Positions 9,754 to 18,944 of a stretch of DNA of 64,000 bases are shown one piece after another; within the stretch, counting starts at the first letter, position 1; each line of letters starts with the position of its first letter. This DNA is from Limnothrix sp. CACIAM 69d (lineage in GTDB: Bacteria > Cyanobacteriota > Cyanobacteriia > CACIAM-69d). Position numbers and translations under genes: made by a program. The notes under the pieces are model-generated. The model saw nothing but the letters and a program-made list of their open reading frames with translations, ran no database searches and was not told where the DNA came from. The stretch is from positions 1 to 64,000 of the forward strand of contig MKGP02000018.1 of the NCBI GenBank assembly GCA_001913845.2, written 5' to 3'.

Positions 9754-10156
9754 GGGGCGCTCTCCTGTGAAAAGCCTAGCTAAATGAAAACAATGGGTTG
9801 CAAAAGTTGCAAGACATGGAACCGCCTCAACCGGCAGCGGTCACAACCCATTGCTCAGCGCAAATTTAATTGCCCAACGCAAGTTGCCGAACACAAACAG
9901 CGCCCGGGGTTGTGACGCGGGGTTGAGCGTCCACGCAACATTGTACGGGCGATTGGCGATCGCAACGCCGAGTGTTTGAACTTCTTTGGGAATCTGGGGT
10001 CGATCGCCCGATTGGGTCTTGCAATCGCATTGATTTTCGATTCTAATCAGCGCCCCCTTGGCCGGGGCCCAAAAGGGGATCGGGCCATGGGGCGAAAGTC
10101 CAAGGCCATGCTAGGGTGCGAGAGGCGATCGCAGCGCAGCAAGGGATTGGAAGACA
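9754..10156. other. Intergenic region between divergent ccmK and SLH genes
   Basis: About 400 bases that should hold the two divergent promoters. Bases 9954-9962 contain GCGATCGC-type sites. No convincing -35/-10 pair, RNA gene or small open frame could be supported. Confidence 0.4.
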
Positions 10157-12127
10157 ATGGCGACGTTTGCAGACATCACCAACCACTGGGCCCAAGCCTT
10201 CATCGCGGCCCTGGCCGATCGAGGGTTGATTAGTGGATTTCCCGATGGCTCCTTCCAACCGGATCGCCCCTTAACTCGGGCCCAATTCGCGGCCTTGCTG
10301 GTGCGATCGGTCGATCGGCCCCCCGTGCGATCGCCCCGCAGCTTTCGGGATGTGGCCGCCAACCATTGGGCCCGAGCTGCAATTCAACAGGCTTGGGAAC
10401 GCGGTCTGCTCAGTGGCTACCCGGACGGTTCCTTTCGCCCCGATGCCACGATCGTGCGGGCCGATGTGTTGGTGGCCTTGGTGAACGGGTTGGGCTTAAC
10501 CGGCGGCGAAACCTTGGATCTGAGCCGTTTTTTTGATGATGCCGGAGCGATCGCAACCTATGCCCGACAACCGGTGCAGCGAGCCTTGCACCGTCGCTTG
10601 GTGGCGAATTTTCCCAACTTGCGGCAACTGCGCCCCAGCCAAGCCAGCAGCCGGGCGGAAGTGGCCACCATGCTCTATCAAGCCCTGGTGGCCGATCGGG
10701 ATTTCCCCACGATCGACTCGCCCTACTTGGTGGAACCCGGGGAGCCGCCGCCCCAGTTGGTGAATCTGTCCCATCGGCGGGAATTTCGAGCCGCTTGGAT
10801 TGCCAGCGTGTGGAATGTGAATTGGCCGTCCAAGGCGGGCCTATCCAGTGCCCAGCAGCAGGCGGAATTGGTGACCCTGCTCGATCGGGCGGCGGCGGCT
10901 CGCTTAAACGCCATCTTCCTGCAAATTCGCCCGGAAGGAGACGCGCTTTACGACTCCAGCATTGAGCCTTGGAGCCGCTGGTTAACGGGCACCCAGGGCC
11001 GCGCACCCAATCCTTACTATGACCCGCTGGCCTTTGCGATCGAGCAATGCCGCCAACGCAACTTGGAACTCCACGCTTGGTTCAATCCCTACCGGGCCCG
11101 CACCTCCCTCAACGCCCCGATCGGTACCGGGAACCATGTGGAAGCCGTTTACCCCAACGCCGTTTACACCTACGGCACGCAGCGTTGGATGGATCCGGGC
11201 CTGCCCGAGGTGCAAAACCGAGCCGTGGAGGTGGTGTTGGATGTGGTGCGGCGCTACGACATTGACGGCATTCACCTGGATGACTATTTCTATCCTTATC
11301 CCGTGGAGGGGCAAGAGTTTCCCGATCGCCAAACCTACTGGTCTTGGGGGGGTGGGAAAACCTTGGCCGATTGGCGGCGTGACAACGTAAACAAGCTGGT
11401 GAAGCGGTTGTCGGAACAGATTCGATCGGTCAAACCTTGGGTGAAATTCGGTATCAGCCCCTTTGGCATCTATCGCCCCGGAGAACCGGCGGGCATTGTG
11501 GGATTGGATCAGTACGATCGCCTATTTGCCGATCCCAAATGGTGGCTCAAGGCCGGCTGGTTAGATTACGTTGCGCCTCAACTCTATTGGCGAATTGACC
11601 AAACGGCCCAAAGTTACCGCACCCTGCTGAATTGGTGGGTGCAAATTGCCAACGGGGCCCATGTTTACCCCGGCAACAACTTGGACAAACTGGGCAGCAG
11701 CAGCGCTTGGTCAGTGGCCGAATTTGAGCAGCAAATTACCCTCACGCGGGAGCTGGCAGCCCAGCGGGCCTTGGGGAATGCGTTCTATAACATTGACCCG
11801 ATCGCGGAAAATCGCCAAGGGTTTGCCGACCAACTGCGCCAGGAACTCTATGCCCAACCAGCCTTGCCGCCGGTTTTGAGGGCCACCGGCAACCCGCCGA
11901 GTCCGCCCACGGGGGTGAGAGTCAATGGCGGGGAACTCACTTGGGCTGGGGGTGGCGAAGGGTTACGCGGTTGGGCCCTTTACCGACAGCAGGGCAACAG
12001 TTGGACGCTCGATCGCCTGTTGGCGGCCGGAGCGCGATCGCTCGCCTTGGGGGCCGGAACCTATGCCCTCTGCGCCGTGGATCGATCGGCCCGTGAGAGC
12101 CAAGGGGTGGTGGTGACCCTGCGATGA
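10157..12127 (+). CDS. SLH-domain glycoside hydrolase (GHL10/DUF187 type)
   Basis: A 656-residue protein. Three S-layer-homology repeats occupy about residues 1-55, 60-125 and 128-180 (FADITNHWA, SGFPDGSF and SGYPDGSF are typical) and should bind cell-wall polymers. A family-10-like glycosyl hydrolase domain follows at about 208-570, with AAWIASVWNVNW, LHAWFNPYRA and the acidic GIHLDDYFYPYP around 370-380. The last 80 residues resemble a fibronectin-III/Ig-like module (PPSPPTGVRV). The predicted N terminus starts directly in SLH repeat 1 without a signal peptide. Reading upstream in frame reaches a TAG at 10112-10114, so no hidden signal sequence exists. GGAAG five bases upstream supports this ATG. 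The substrate is probably a cell-wall or extracellular polysaccharide, inferred from the family. Confidence 0.9.
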   Translation: MATFADITNHWAQAFIAALADRGLISGFPDGSFQPDRPLTRAQFAALLVRSVDRPPVRSPRSFRDVAANHWARAAIQQAWERGLLSGYPDGSFRPDATIVRADVLVALVNGLGLTGGETLDLSRFFDDAGAIATYARQPVQRALHRRLVANFPNLRQLRPSQASSRAEVATMLYQALVADRDFPTIDSPYLVEPGEPPPQLVNLSHRREFRAAWIASVWNVNWPSKAGLSSAQQQAELVTLLDRAAAARLNAIFLQIRPEGDALYDSSIEPWSRWLTGTQGRAPNPYYDPLAFAIEQCRQRNLELHAWFNPYRARTSLNAPIGTGNHVEAVYPNAVYTYGTQRWMDPGLPEVQNRAVEVVLDVVRRYDIDGIHLDDYFYPYPVEGQEFPDRQTYWSWGGGKTLADWRRDNVNKLVKRLSEQIRSVKPWVKFGISPFGIYRPGEPAGIVGLDQYDRLFADPKWWLKAGWLDYVAPQLYWRIDQTAQSYRTLLNWWVQIANGAHVYPGNNLDKLGSSSAWSVAEFEQQITLTRELAAQRALGNAFYNIDPIAENRQGFADQLRQELYAQPALPPVLRATGNPPSPPTGVRVNGGELTWAGGGEGLRGWALYRQQGNSWTLDRLLAAGARSLALGAGTYALCAVDRSARESQGVVVTLR

Positions 12128-12218
12128 GGTGGTTTGTCGGTTAACGTTGGCCCAGAAATATTGACTAACCTGATCCATCGCCACGGGGGCGATCGGGTGA
12201 TGTTGTGGAGAATTGAGC

Positions 12219-12974
12219 ATGTTTCAGGTCGATTCAGTCTTTAACCGCGATCGATTTCTATTGCGACAAAAGTTGATGACCCTCTCGGAAAAATATGACG
12301 TTTGTGATGATCACGGAGACCCCATCCTGTTCATTGAACGGCCAACCCATTGGGCGCGTAGCTTGCTGGCGATTTTGGCCGGTTTCGTTGCCACCGTCGT
12401 CATGATTGTGCTGTTGGCTCTCCTGCTATCGGTGATGCCGGAAAACTTGCAATGGCCTGTGTTTTTGGTGGGTACGCTTGCTGCTTGTGGGGTTGTTCTG
12501 GCGGTGATTGTGCTGATTTCACCTAAGCGCCATGTCACTATCTATCGAGATGCCAGCAAACAGGAACCGCTGATTAAAATCATTCAAGAGAAAAAATTTG
12601 AATGGTTCACCGCCACTTTCACCGTGCGTGATTTGAAAGGGGATTTAGCTCGGTTTCGCAAGAACTATCTCTACGATATATTGCGCAAACGGTGGCACTG
12701 CTATCGCCCCGATGGCTCACTGCTTTGCGTAGCCAAAGAGGATTCGATTTTGCTGTCATTATTGCGGCGCTTTTTAGAACCGCTGATGTGGGTTTTGCGA
12801 ACGAACTTCATCATTTTGGAGGGGAATAGCGATCGCCAAATTGGAGAATTTAACCGTAAATTTACCCTGCTCGATCGCTACGTTTTGGATATGAGTGCGG
12901 ATCTCAATCGCTATCTCGATCGCCGGATTGCCCTAGCTCTGGGCGTGATGCTCGATACGGGCGAGGGCCGCTAG
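12219..12974 (+). CDS. Scramblase/LURP-one-like membrane protein
   Basis: A 251-residue protein with the layout of LURP-one/phospholipid-scramblase (tubby-like) proteins: FLLRQKLMTLSEKYDV at the N terminus, GDPILFIERP, two adjacent hydrophobic helices at about 45-105, then a strand-rich part with YRPDGSLLCVAKED. Members are thought to bind membranes or lipids; the precise role is unknown. The open frame could begin at TTG 12213, but GGAG at 12207-12210 sits 8 bases from ATG 12219 and only 2 from the TTG, so ATG is chosen. It follows the SLH gene by 91 bases and precedes yraN by 11, so a yraN operon is plausible. Family placement is by overall pattern and only moderately sure. Confidence 0.7.
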   Translation: MFQVDSVFNRDRFLLRQKLMTLSEKYDVCDDHGDPILFIERPTHWARSLLAILAGFVATVVMIVLLALLLSVMPENLQWPVFLVGTLAACGVVLAVIVLISPKRHVTIYRDASKQEPLIKIIQEKKFEWFTATFTVRDLKGDLARFRKNYLYDILRKRWHCYRPDGSLLCVAKEDSILLSLLRRFLEPLMWVLRTNFIILEGNSDRQIGEFNRKFTLLDRYVLDMSADLNRYLDRRIALALGVMLDTGEGR

Positions 12975-12985
12975 GACATCGGCCT

Positions 12986-13528
12986 ATGACCCCGCGTTCC
13001 CAAGGTTCCGATCGTCGATCGACCGCGGCCCAATTAGGCGAATTGGGTGAAGCATTTGTGGCCGCTTGGTTGATCCAAGAGGGCTGGACGATCGAGGCGC
13101 GGCGATGGCGCTGCCGGGCCGGTGAGCTGGACTTGGTGGCGCGATCGGGTCAGGAATTGGCCTTTGTGGAGGTGAAAACCCGCAGTCCGGGCAATTGGGA
13201 TCGCAACGGCGCGTTGGCCATCACCCCCGCCAAGCAACTTAAACTCTTGCGAGCGGCGGAGTTGTTTTTAATTCAACATCCCCAATGGGCCCATTTAGCT
13301 CGGCGGTTTGATGTGGCGTTGGTGGGGCGATCGGCTCGGGGAGCTGTCACTCGGCCGGTTGCGGAATGGACGGATCGATCGAATCCTCAATTGAACCTTA
13401 AGTTACCCCATGAATTACCCCATGAATTAACCAACGAATTCATTACCCTCGGAGAACCCATGCAGTTTCAGGGCCAAGCTTTGGTGTTATGGGACTATTG
13501 GCCCGGAGCGATCGAGTTTGATGGCTAA
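12986..13528 (+). CDS. yraN: YraN family (UPF0102) endonuclease-like protein
   Basis: A 180-residue protein of the restriction-endonuclease-like UPF0102 family. The family core is visible at residues about 15-75: LGELGEAFVAAWL, then AGELDLVAR and FVEVKTR, giving the E...D...E-x-K pattern of PD-(D/E)XK nucleases. The family normally has about 120 residues; here about 55 extra residues after the core hold a small internal duplication (two PHEL units at 13407-13430). Some relatives have been linked to DNA processing, but no specific substrate can be read. It starts 11 bases after the scramblase-like gene and probably shares its transcript. Confidence 0.85.
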   Translation: MTPRSQGSDRRSTAAQLGELGEAFVAAWLIQEGWTIEARRWRCRAGELDLVARSGQELAFVEVKTRSPGNWDRNGALAITPAKQLKLLRAAELFLIQHPQWAHLARRFDVALVGRSARGAVTRPVAEWTDRSNPQLNLKLPHELPHELTNEFITLGEPMQFQGQALVLWDYWPGAIEFDG

Positions 13529-13610
13529 ATGCTAAATGGTTAAATTCTGAATGGTCTAACCCTGAGGTTGGTTAACAGTTGTTTAATCCTGTGGTTAACC
13601 CTGTGGTTGC

Positions 13611-14108
13611 CTAATCTTGAGGAGGCGTAACCTTGCCTTCCTGAATTAGGGTTTCCAACAGCCCTTCACAGGCATCGAGCAACAGATCAATAACCTGTTG
13701 AAATCCTTCGGGGCCGCCATAGTAAGGATCAGGCACTTCCTTGAGGTTATGGTGGCGACAAAAATCGCACATCATCTTCACCTTGTCGCGATATTTGCGA
13801 TCGGGGTCGCGGGCCAAAATGCCCCAATAGTTATCCCGATCCATCGCCAAAATTAGGTCAAAATCCGCGAAATCAACGGAGGAAAACTGTCGCGCCCGCC
13901 CTTGCAGTTTGATGCCTGGGTGATTCGCTGCCGCCGCGCTCATGCGCCGATCGGGTGGCTCGCCCACGTGATAGGCTCCTGTGCCCGCCGAATCACACTC
14001 AATTTGCCCCTGCAAGCCGCGCTGTGCAATGAGATGATTCATCAAATTTTCGGCAGCGGGCGATCGGCAAATATTGCCCAAACAGACAAATAGCAGTTTG
14101 ACAGGCAT
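13611..14108 (-). CDS. Low-molecular-weight protein tyrosine phosphatase
   Basis: A 165-residue cytoplasmic phosphatase. The P-loop C-x5-R-S is CLGNICRS at residues 9-16, and the general acid lies in the C-terminal DPYYGG motif at about residues 130-135. Both define the low-molecular-weight PTP family, and length is typical. Substrates are phosphotyrosine proteins, possibly polysaccharide-biosynthesis kinases, but no such kinase is adjacent. The start ATG at 14108 fits the family N terminus (MPVKLLFVCLG). The preceding gene on this strand begins at 14755, so it probably has its own promoter in the 14.1-14.4 kb gap. Confidence 0.93.
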   Translation of the reverse strand: MPVKLLFVCLGNICRSPAAENLMNHLIAQRGLQGQIECDSAGTGAYHVGEPPDRRMSAAAANHPGIKLQGRARQFSSVDFADFDLILAMDRDNYWGILARDPDRKYRDKVKMMCDFCRHHNLKEVPDPYYGGPEGFQQVIDLLLDACEGLLETLIQEGKVTPPQD

Positions 14109-14410
14109 AGGGCACAGATTTCGCAGAGTCTAGCAAGCTGCCAAAGGAGGCAACTGAATTCGATGTGTCTCACTCACCGCCGACTGAGGGCCAACGCTCC
14201 TGGTCTGCCAAGATGCCGGAAAAACCGGATCAGGAGCTGAGGGCCGATCGTCAAATCATCGGCAACCCGGACTCCACCGTGACCAGATCGTGGGGAGCAA
14301 GGGGCTTAAGCCCCTTGTTACGACGGTTGGAGTCTGGAAAATCAACGGCTCCCATTGGCTCCCAGGTAATGACGACAGACCCTCAGGGTCAATCTGTCGA
14401 TTCACGGGGA
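14109..14410. other. Intergenic region carrying a palindromic repeat
   Basis: This 300-base space between two reverse-strand genes is mostly filled by a copy of the CAAGGGGCTTAAGCCCC repeat family. A short GACCCTGAGGGTC-like palindrome lies near 14378-14391. No gene is supported. Confidence 0.5.
14247..14328 (+). repeat. CAAGGGG-palindrome repeat, copy 1
   Basis: The unit begins around GTCAAATC, passes through CTCCACCGTGACCAGATCGT and ends with the perfect palindrome at 14298-14317 followed by TTACGACGG. It matches the copies at 40.1, 51.3 and (inverted) 17.4 kb over its whole length. A related tail (AATGACGAC) follows at 14367-14376. Confidence 0.8.
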
Positions 14411-14755
14411 CTACATGCCCGGTAGCTGAAGATTAGCGGTCAGGGCTTCCATTCGTTGCCGCATGGTTTCTGTGGAAGCGGTGTAGGCGTTTTTCATGGC
14501 CGCAAAAACCAGATCCGACAAAACTTCAGCCCCTTCGCCCAAGGCTTCTGCGGAAATTTCTACGCGGAGGGGTTCTTGGTTGCCGCTCATCACCACCTTC
14601 ACCAAGCCGTTGCCCGCTTGACCTTCAATTTCGGTTTTTTCCAGCTCTTCTTGCAGCTTTTTAGCATCTTCTTGCACTTGCTGGGCTTTTTGGATCGCTT
14701 GGGCAATTTCCTTCATTTTGCCCAAGCCGAAGCCAAATCCTTTGTTTTGCGACAT
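14411..14755 (-). CDS. YbaB/EbfC family nucleoid-associated protein
   Basis: A 114-residue small DNA-binding protein. The family features are a coiled-coil-forming charged helix ([20 protein letters not shown], residues about 27-46), a glycine-rich turn and [17 protein letters not shown]. YbaB/EbfC proteins form dimers that bind DNA with little sequence preference and compact the nucleoid. In many bacteria the gene lies with dnaX and recR, but here it stands alone, which is common in cyanobacteria. The ATG at 14755 is followed directly by [15 protein letters not shown], typical of cyanobacterial members. Confidence 0.92.
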   Translation of the reverse strand: MSQNKGFGFGLGKMKEIAQAIQKAQQVQEDAKKLQEELEKTEIEGQAGNGLVKVVMSGNQEPLRVEISAEALGEGAEVLSDLVFAAMKNAYTASTETMRQRMEALTANLQLPGM

Positions 14756-15009
14756 AGGTGTTAGTCGCGCGGTCTGCGCGCAGTCAAAATCACGATAGGT
14801 TCAGAAACATTGGGTTTGGACGGGCGATCGCACTCGATCGTTCTCCGGCCCTGGCCCCTGCTCATGCTATCACTGGCAGCGATCAACACAGCCGCGTCCC
14901 TAATCGGTTGGCAACCCGAGAATCCATTCCCATTTCGGAGCGATTCATCTCGATCTCATCCTGGTTTCGCTCCGGTCTGCTCTTGCTTTCACCCCGATCG
15001 CGTCCTGAT

Positions 15010-16752
15010 TTAGGGATGAGGCCGATCGCCCGGAGTCGCTGGCAAATCCAGCAGCACAAACCGCCGAACCTTCGGCCGACGCATTGCCCGCCCGCCCCGT
15101 TGCCACATCAGCCTCCAAATGGCGGGGGACAACAGCAGCGGCATCGACAGCGCCAAAGATTTCAGCCAGCGCCCCTGGTGCCACAATTGGCGAGCTTGCA
15201 CGAATCTCAGTCGATCGATCCATTGGCGCAACCTTGGGGTCATGGGTGGTTTGGGCGGGAGCGGTTGCGCTGGGCTGGAGACTGGGGCAGCGGGCAAAGC
15301 GAACAAAGGATTGCTGGGAGGTAAATAGCTCAGGCGATTCAGGCGACTCAGGCGATCGAGGTGATTCCTGATCCGATCGCTGAGGAGGTAAGGGCGATTG
15401 GAATGACGGGAAGCGCTGGAGTGATGGGGACTGCTTCGGCGCTGGGCATGGTCTAAATGGTTCAGAAAATTTAAGTCCCGATCGAGCCAACGCCACAGTC
15501 GGGCCGCACGACGCAGCAGCCAAGCCCGTCGCCGGGGCGCTCGTTGGGCCCAGCGCACCAAAGGATCGAGCCACAGGGCGATCGCCCAACGCATCACCAC
15601 CGTTTTCACCACAAACAAAGCCGCCAGGGGAAACCCCTGCTGCCACAGTTGCCGCGCTAACTGCAACCGAAAACGCATCTGTTGCCAGCGCAGTTTGAAC
15701 CACCCACCCCGCAGCAGCGATTGGGGTGATTGGGCCCGAATCCAGGCCTGAAGGCGGCGCTTCAGATAGCGTTGGGTGTCGCGGTATGTCCAGGTGAGGG
15801 CGTGGAAAATGCGGTTGAGTCGAGTGCGCAACATCAGGCCCCATCCCCGAGCCGATAGCAAACTGGGAGCGGCGATCGAGAAGGCCTTGAACCATTGGTA
15901 ATGCTTCAGGGCGACCAATCCCCAATGCAGGCGCAGATAGGACTGAACGGCATGGCTTTCGGGCAATTGCTGTTGGAACCGTTCGTTCACCAGCCCGTGA
16001 ATTTTTTGTTTAATGGACCAATTGGTGTCAAAACGCCGATCGAACGAAAATTGCCGGTTGTAGGCCCCATCCCACACGGTACGAAAGGCCAAGCACTGAT
16101 TTAAAAAAATGGCATCGCCATATTCAGCAATGCGAATCCAAGCATCAATATCATCAAAATTCGTATCAAACTGAGAGTCCCAGCCCCGGGCTTGCAGAAA
16201 AGCCGATCGGCGAAAGGCCACTTGCACCGGCGTGCCAAACGGCACCATCTCCACCAACATGCCGTAGTGAATATCCTCTTGGGGAATGAAATAGGCTAAA
16301 CCTGGCCCCGTGCGAGGGGTGTGCCCCATTTCATGGCCCTGTAAGTCCACCTGCAAAGCCTGACAGGAGCACAGGGCCGCGGGCGGACGTAAGCCTTCGC
16401 CACAGCGTTGATCGTGAATGCGAATTGCCCGCACAAATTCAGCAATGCAATTTGGATCGAGATAATCATCATCATCCAGCAACTTCACCCAGTCGCCCTT
16501 GGCCAGCTCCACACCTCGGTTCACGCTGGCTGAATGGCCCTGATTGATGTTGTTGCGCCAATAGACCAGTTGAGAACGCCGCTCGATCGGGAGGCTGAGT
16601 TGCAACTGAGCCACCCATTCGGGGGTATCGTCCCGGGAACAGTCGTCCACCACCACCACTTCACAGGGATAGCTTTGCCCCAAGGCGGAGGCGATCGCCC
16701 GATCAAGCAGCCGACGGCGGTTATAGGTAGCGATGACGATACTGAATTGCAT
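15010..16752 (-). CDS. Family 2 glycosyltransferase, 580 aa
   Basis: An inverting GT-A glycosyltransferase. The N-terminal 250 residues hold the fold: MQFSIVIATYNRR, VVVVDDCSRDDTPE (nucleotide-sugar binding), GHSASVNRGVELAKGDWV and the metal-binding LLDDDDYLDPN. From about residue 290 on there are arginine- and tryptophan-rich helices, some hydrophobic (for example FPLAALFVVKTVVMRW), and a low-complexity serine/proline/leucine stretch; these may attach it to the membrane. The frame is open up to 16893, but the conserved GT2 beginning is the ATG at 16752, and the 47 upstream residues look like translated non-coding sequence. No strong ribosome binding site is seen. It is probably involved in cell-surface polysaccharide or glycolipid synthesis; acceptor unknown. 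No sugar-biosynthesis cluster surrounds it. Confidence 0.85.
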   Translation of the reverse strand: MQFSIVIATYNRRRLLDRAIASALGQSYPCEVVVVDDCSRDDTPEWVAQLQLSLPIERRSQLVYWRNNINQGHSASVNRGVELAKGDWVKLLDDDDYLDPNCIAEFVRAIRIHDQRCGEGLRPPAALCSCQALQVDLQGHEMGHTPRTGPGLAYFIPQEDIHYGMLVEMVPFGTPVQVAFRRSAFLQARGWDSQFDTNFDDIDAWIRIAEYGDAIFLNQCLAFRTVWDGAYNRQFSFDRRFDTNWSIKQKIHGLVNERFQQQLPESHAVQSYLRLHWGLVALKHYQWFKAFSIAAPSLLSARGWGLMLRTRLNRIFHALTWTYRDTQRYLKRRLQAWIRAQSPQSLLRGGWFKLRWQQMRFRLQLARQLWQQGFPLAALFVVKTVVMRWAIALWLDPLVRWAQRAPRRRAWLLRRAARLWRWLDRDLNFLNHLDHAQRRSSPHHSSASRHSNRPYLLSDRIRNHLDRLSRLNRLSYLPPSNPLFALPAAPVSSPAQPLPPKPPMTPRLRQWIDRLRFVQARQLWHQGRWLKSLALSMPLLLSPAIWRLMWQRGGRAMRRPKVRRFVLLDLPATPGDRPHP

Positions 16753-17796
16753 AACACGGCTGTGGGCAGACCCAGGCTGCAAGGATGAGCCACGGCGCAG
16801 ATCCCAAGGAAATCGCCTCAACTGTTGCGGACTGGGGATGATCACCTGACCCGGCCAGGGCCTGGCCCTGGGGTGGTCAATCAACCAGCGCACATACTGC
16901 TTACTTCGATCGGTGCTGATGTACCCTGCTCGGGACTAATTGGGCGGCATTTTCAGCATTTCAGACCCCAAGGGCGATCGCGGGAGGGAAGCCATCCGCA
17001 ACCATTGCCCCCAAGCTAACGATTCCCCCAAAAAGCGGGATCTGCGCTAACGCATCGCCACAACCCTGTCCCTAGTCATTATTCCCGCCCATTCTCCCAG
17101 CTAATCCATCAGCTATTCCATCGGTTATGCCCTATGTCCATGAGCAAAGCTGAGGGAACTAATCAAGGTTTCAAGCCAATCTCCCTCCTTCTTGATGGGA
17201 GTCTTGGATCGATTTTGAAGGGTTTTTCGACTAATTCTCTGTCGATTTTGTTTTTTGATCTGTTCTTGATCTGCAATTGGCCTTGAATGACTTAAGGACT
17301 GACTGCTTTGGGAGTTTGTAATCGCTTCATCATCATTAACCAACCTAGACAAGGGGCTTAAGCTCCTTGCCCCCCACGATCCGCCAACGGTGAAATCAGG
17401 GTTTCAGGTGATTTGACGACAAGCCCTAAGCCCCTTGTCTTTGTTAATCGGTGTAACCCGCAAGGTAGTAGCTTTGGCTTTTCAGACATCTTTATTGAGG
17501 GGGTACTCCTGGTTTTTGTAATGCTCATGGTGGTGTTCATGAAACTGGAATGATTTAAAAACCAGAGTGAAAAAAGAGAGTGAAATATTTTCAAGTGAAT
17601 TGGTGCTCACAAGTAAATTGATTAAGGTGATTGTTTGAATACAGACAAAACAGTCCAGCCCGATTTAAGATAACGATTTAATAGAAAATTCGTCAGGATT
17701 GCGATCAGCCAGTTACAAAAGACTTAGCTACGTCGCTCGCCACGTTCCCTAGGGGCGGTTGCTCAGAACGATTGCAATAGCTACTCATCCAGACTT
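16753..17796. other. 1-kb intergenic region with repeat copies
   Basis: This gap between the divergent glycosyltransferase and MORN genes holds an inverted copy of the CAAGGGG repeat (17349-17439). Next to it is one end of a MITE-like element (GGCTTTTCAGACATC near 17475-17491). Reverse-strand frames at 17125-17352 and 17358-17594 are open but look spurious: the second is made largely of repeat sequence. AT-rich DNA at 17500-17700 may carry a promoter for the MORN gene, but no convincing pair of boxes was seen. Confidence 0.5.
17349..17439 (-). repeat. CAAGGGG-palindrome repeat, copy 2 (inverted)
   Basis: Read on the reverse strand this stretch gives GGGGCTTAGGGCTTGTCGTC, then CAAATCACCTGAAACC and a degenerate palindrome (AAGGAGCTTAAGCCCCTT). 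It aligns end to end with the plus-strand copy at 40060-40150. A second related palindrome half lies at its left edge. Confidence 0.8.
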
Positions 17797-18594
17797 ATGC
17801 GATCCAACTCAACTTGTTTGCCTTGGCCATGGGGTCGGGGCGTTGTGTTTCCGGTGGTTCTGAGTGCCTGCGTTGGCATGATCGGGATTAGTCCGGCGGC
17901 GCGATCGGAGGAAGTCCGCCTATCCACCAATTCCGCTGCCACGTCCTGTGAAGAATTAGCCAAGGCCGCCATCTTTACGGGCCCGGGCAACTGCTTGGCG
18001 GCCAATGGCGATCGCTACGAGGGAGACTTTGTGGTGGGTCAGCGCACGGGGCGCGGCCGCTACGCCTATGCGGCGGGTGGAGTTTATGAAGGACAGGTGG
18101 TGAACGGCAAGCTGCAAGGGCGGGGGCTTTATGTGTCGCCGGCGGGCGATCGCTATGAAGGCGACTTTCTGGCGGGACAGTTCAACGGCCGTGGCAACTA
18201 CCGCACCGCCAATGGCGACCGCTACGAGGGGGAATTTCTCAATAATGCTTTCCATGGCCGCGGCATCTATAGCTATGCCAATGGGCAACAGTTGGCGGGG
18301 CTGTGGGAAGGGGGCCGGCTCAAGGAAGCCCAGCCGATCGAAGCCGTGCGCACGGCCTTGAACCAGGCGACCGAGCCGCGATCGCCTGAGCCGGTGTCCC
18401 CCGCGCCACGCACCGTACCAGCCCAAACCCCTAGCCCTACGCCCCAGAGCCGATCGACCGCCACTTCTGAGGCCACCAACCCGCCTGCGACCCAACCCAC
18501 CCAGCAACCCACACCCAGCGCCAGCCCCAACCCACCCACCCAGCGGCGATCGGGCTTTGGGGAAACCACCGCGCCTGATGTGCTAGCGCAATAG
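17797..18594 (+). CDS. Secreted MORN-repeat protein
   Basis: A 265-residue protein. Residues 1-35 look like a signal peptide or membrane anchor (hydrophobic FPVVLSACVGMIGISPAARS). A cysteine-containing segment follows, and then five MORN-type units of about 23 residues at about 68-175, each built on G-D-R-Y-E-G-D-F or related strings. The C-terminal 85 residues are rich in proline, threonine and serine. MORN repeats form a beta-hairpin ladder and often serve as membrane or protein contact surfaces; the partner is unknown. A stem-loop with a T-rich tail 90 bases downstream suggests a single-gene transcript. Confidence 0.85.
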   Translation: MRSNSTCLPWPWGRGVVFPVVLSACVGMIGISPAARSEEVRLSTNSAATSCEELAKAAIFTGPGNCLAANGDRYEGDFVVGQRTGRGRYAYAAGGVYEGQVVNGKLQGRGLYVSPAGDRYEGDFLAGQFNGRGNYRTANGDRYEGEFLNNAFHGRGIYSYANGQQLAGLWEGGRLKEAQPIEAVRTALNQATEPRSPEPVSPAPRTVPAQTPSPTPQSRSTATSEATNPPATQPTQQPTPSASPNPPTQRRSGFGETTAPDVLAQ

Positions 18595-18944
18595 GCCCAC
18601 CGTGGGAAGTTACTGCCCAATCAATTGGGCCTTGGTGGCGTAGCGGTTTCTGGCCCGATCGGCCCCTGGTGTGCTTTGGTTTCAACCGCTTCTTTCGGTA
18701 GCGGTTGTTTTCCCATGGAAATCTTTGATCAGAAGATCCGATCAGAAGAACTGTTGATTCGCCCCAGAGCGGTAGAATGCATCCTGGCTGAGCGCCGGTT
18801 GTCTGCCATGGGCCCGCCCTCAATCCCCGAAGCAAGGCCCTGTTCGATCGCAAAACCGCCGCACCTTCGCTCTAACAAGCTCTCAGCCCGGCAATCGTCC
18901 TGTTGCCCCGCTCCCCCCTGCCCCCCACTTTAGGAGACAGCCCC
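18595..18944. other. Intergenic region between MORN gene and histidine phosphatase gene
   Basis: Holds the MORN-gene terminator at 18684-18711 and presumably the promoter for the phosphatase/dihydroorotase pair. A TAGAAT sequence at about 18773 could be a -10 box, but no matching -35 is well spaced. Confidence 0.4.
18684..18711 (+). terminator. Likely terminator of the MORN gene
   Basis: AACCGCT and AGCGGTT pair across a TCTTTCGGT loop, followed by GTTTT. It is about 90 bases past the stop codon. The stem is short and the T-tract brief, so efficiency is uncertain. Confidence 0.55.

Noticed and set aside
14945-15925. Reverse 326-codon frame overlapping the glycosyltransferase end
   Set aside because: Serine/proline/alanine low complexity, no domain; the other frame holds a continuous glycosyltransferase.
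17358-17594. Reverse 78-codon frame
   Set aside because: Most of it is made of two repeat-family sequences, so it is not a real gene.
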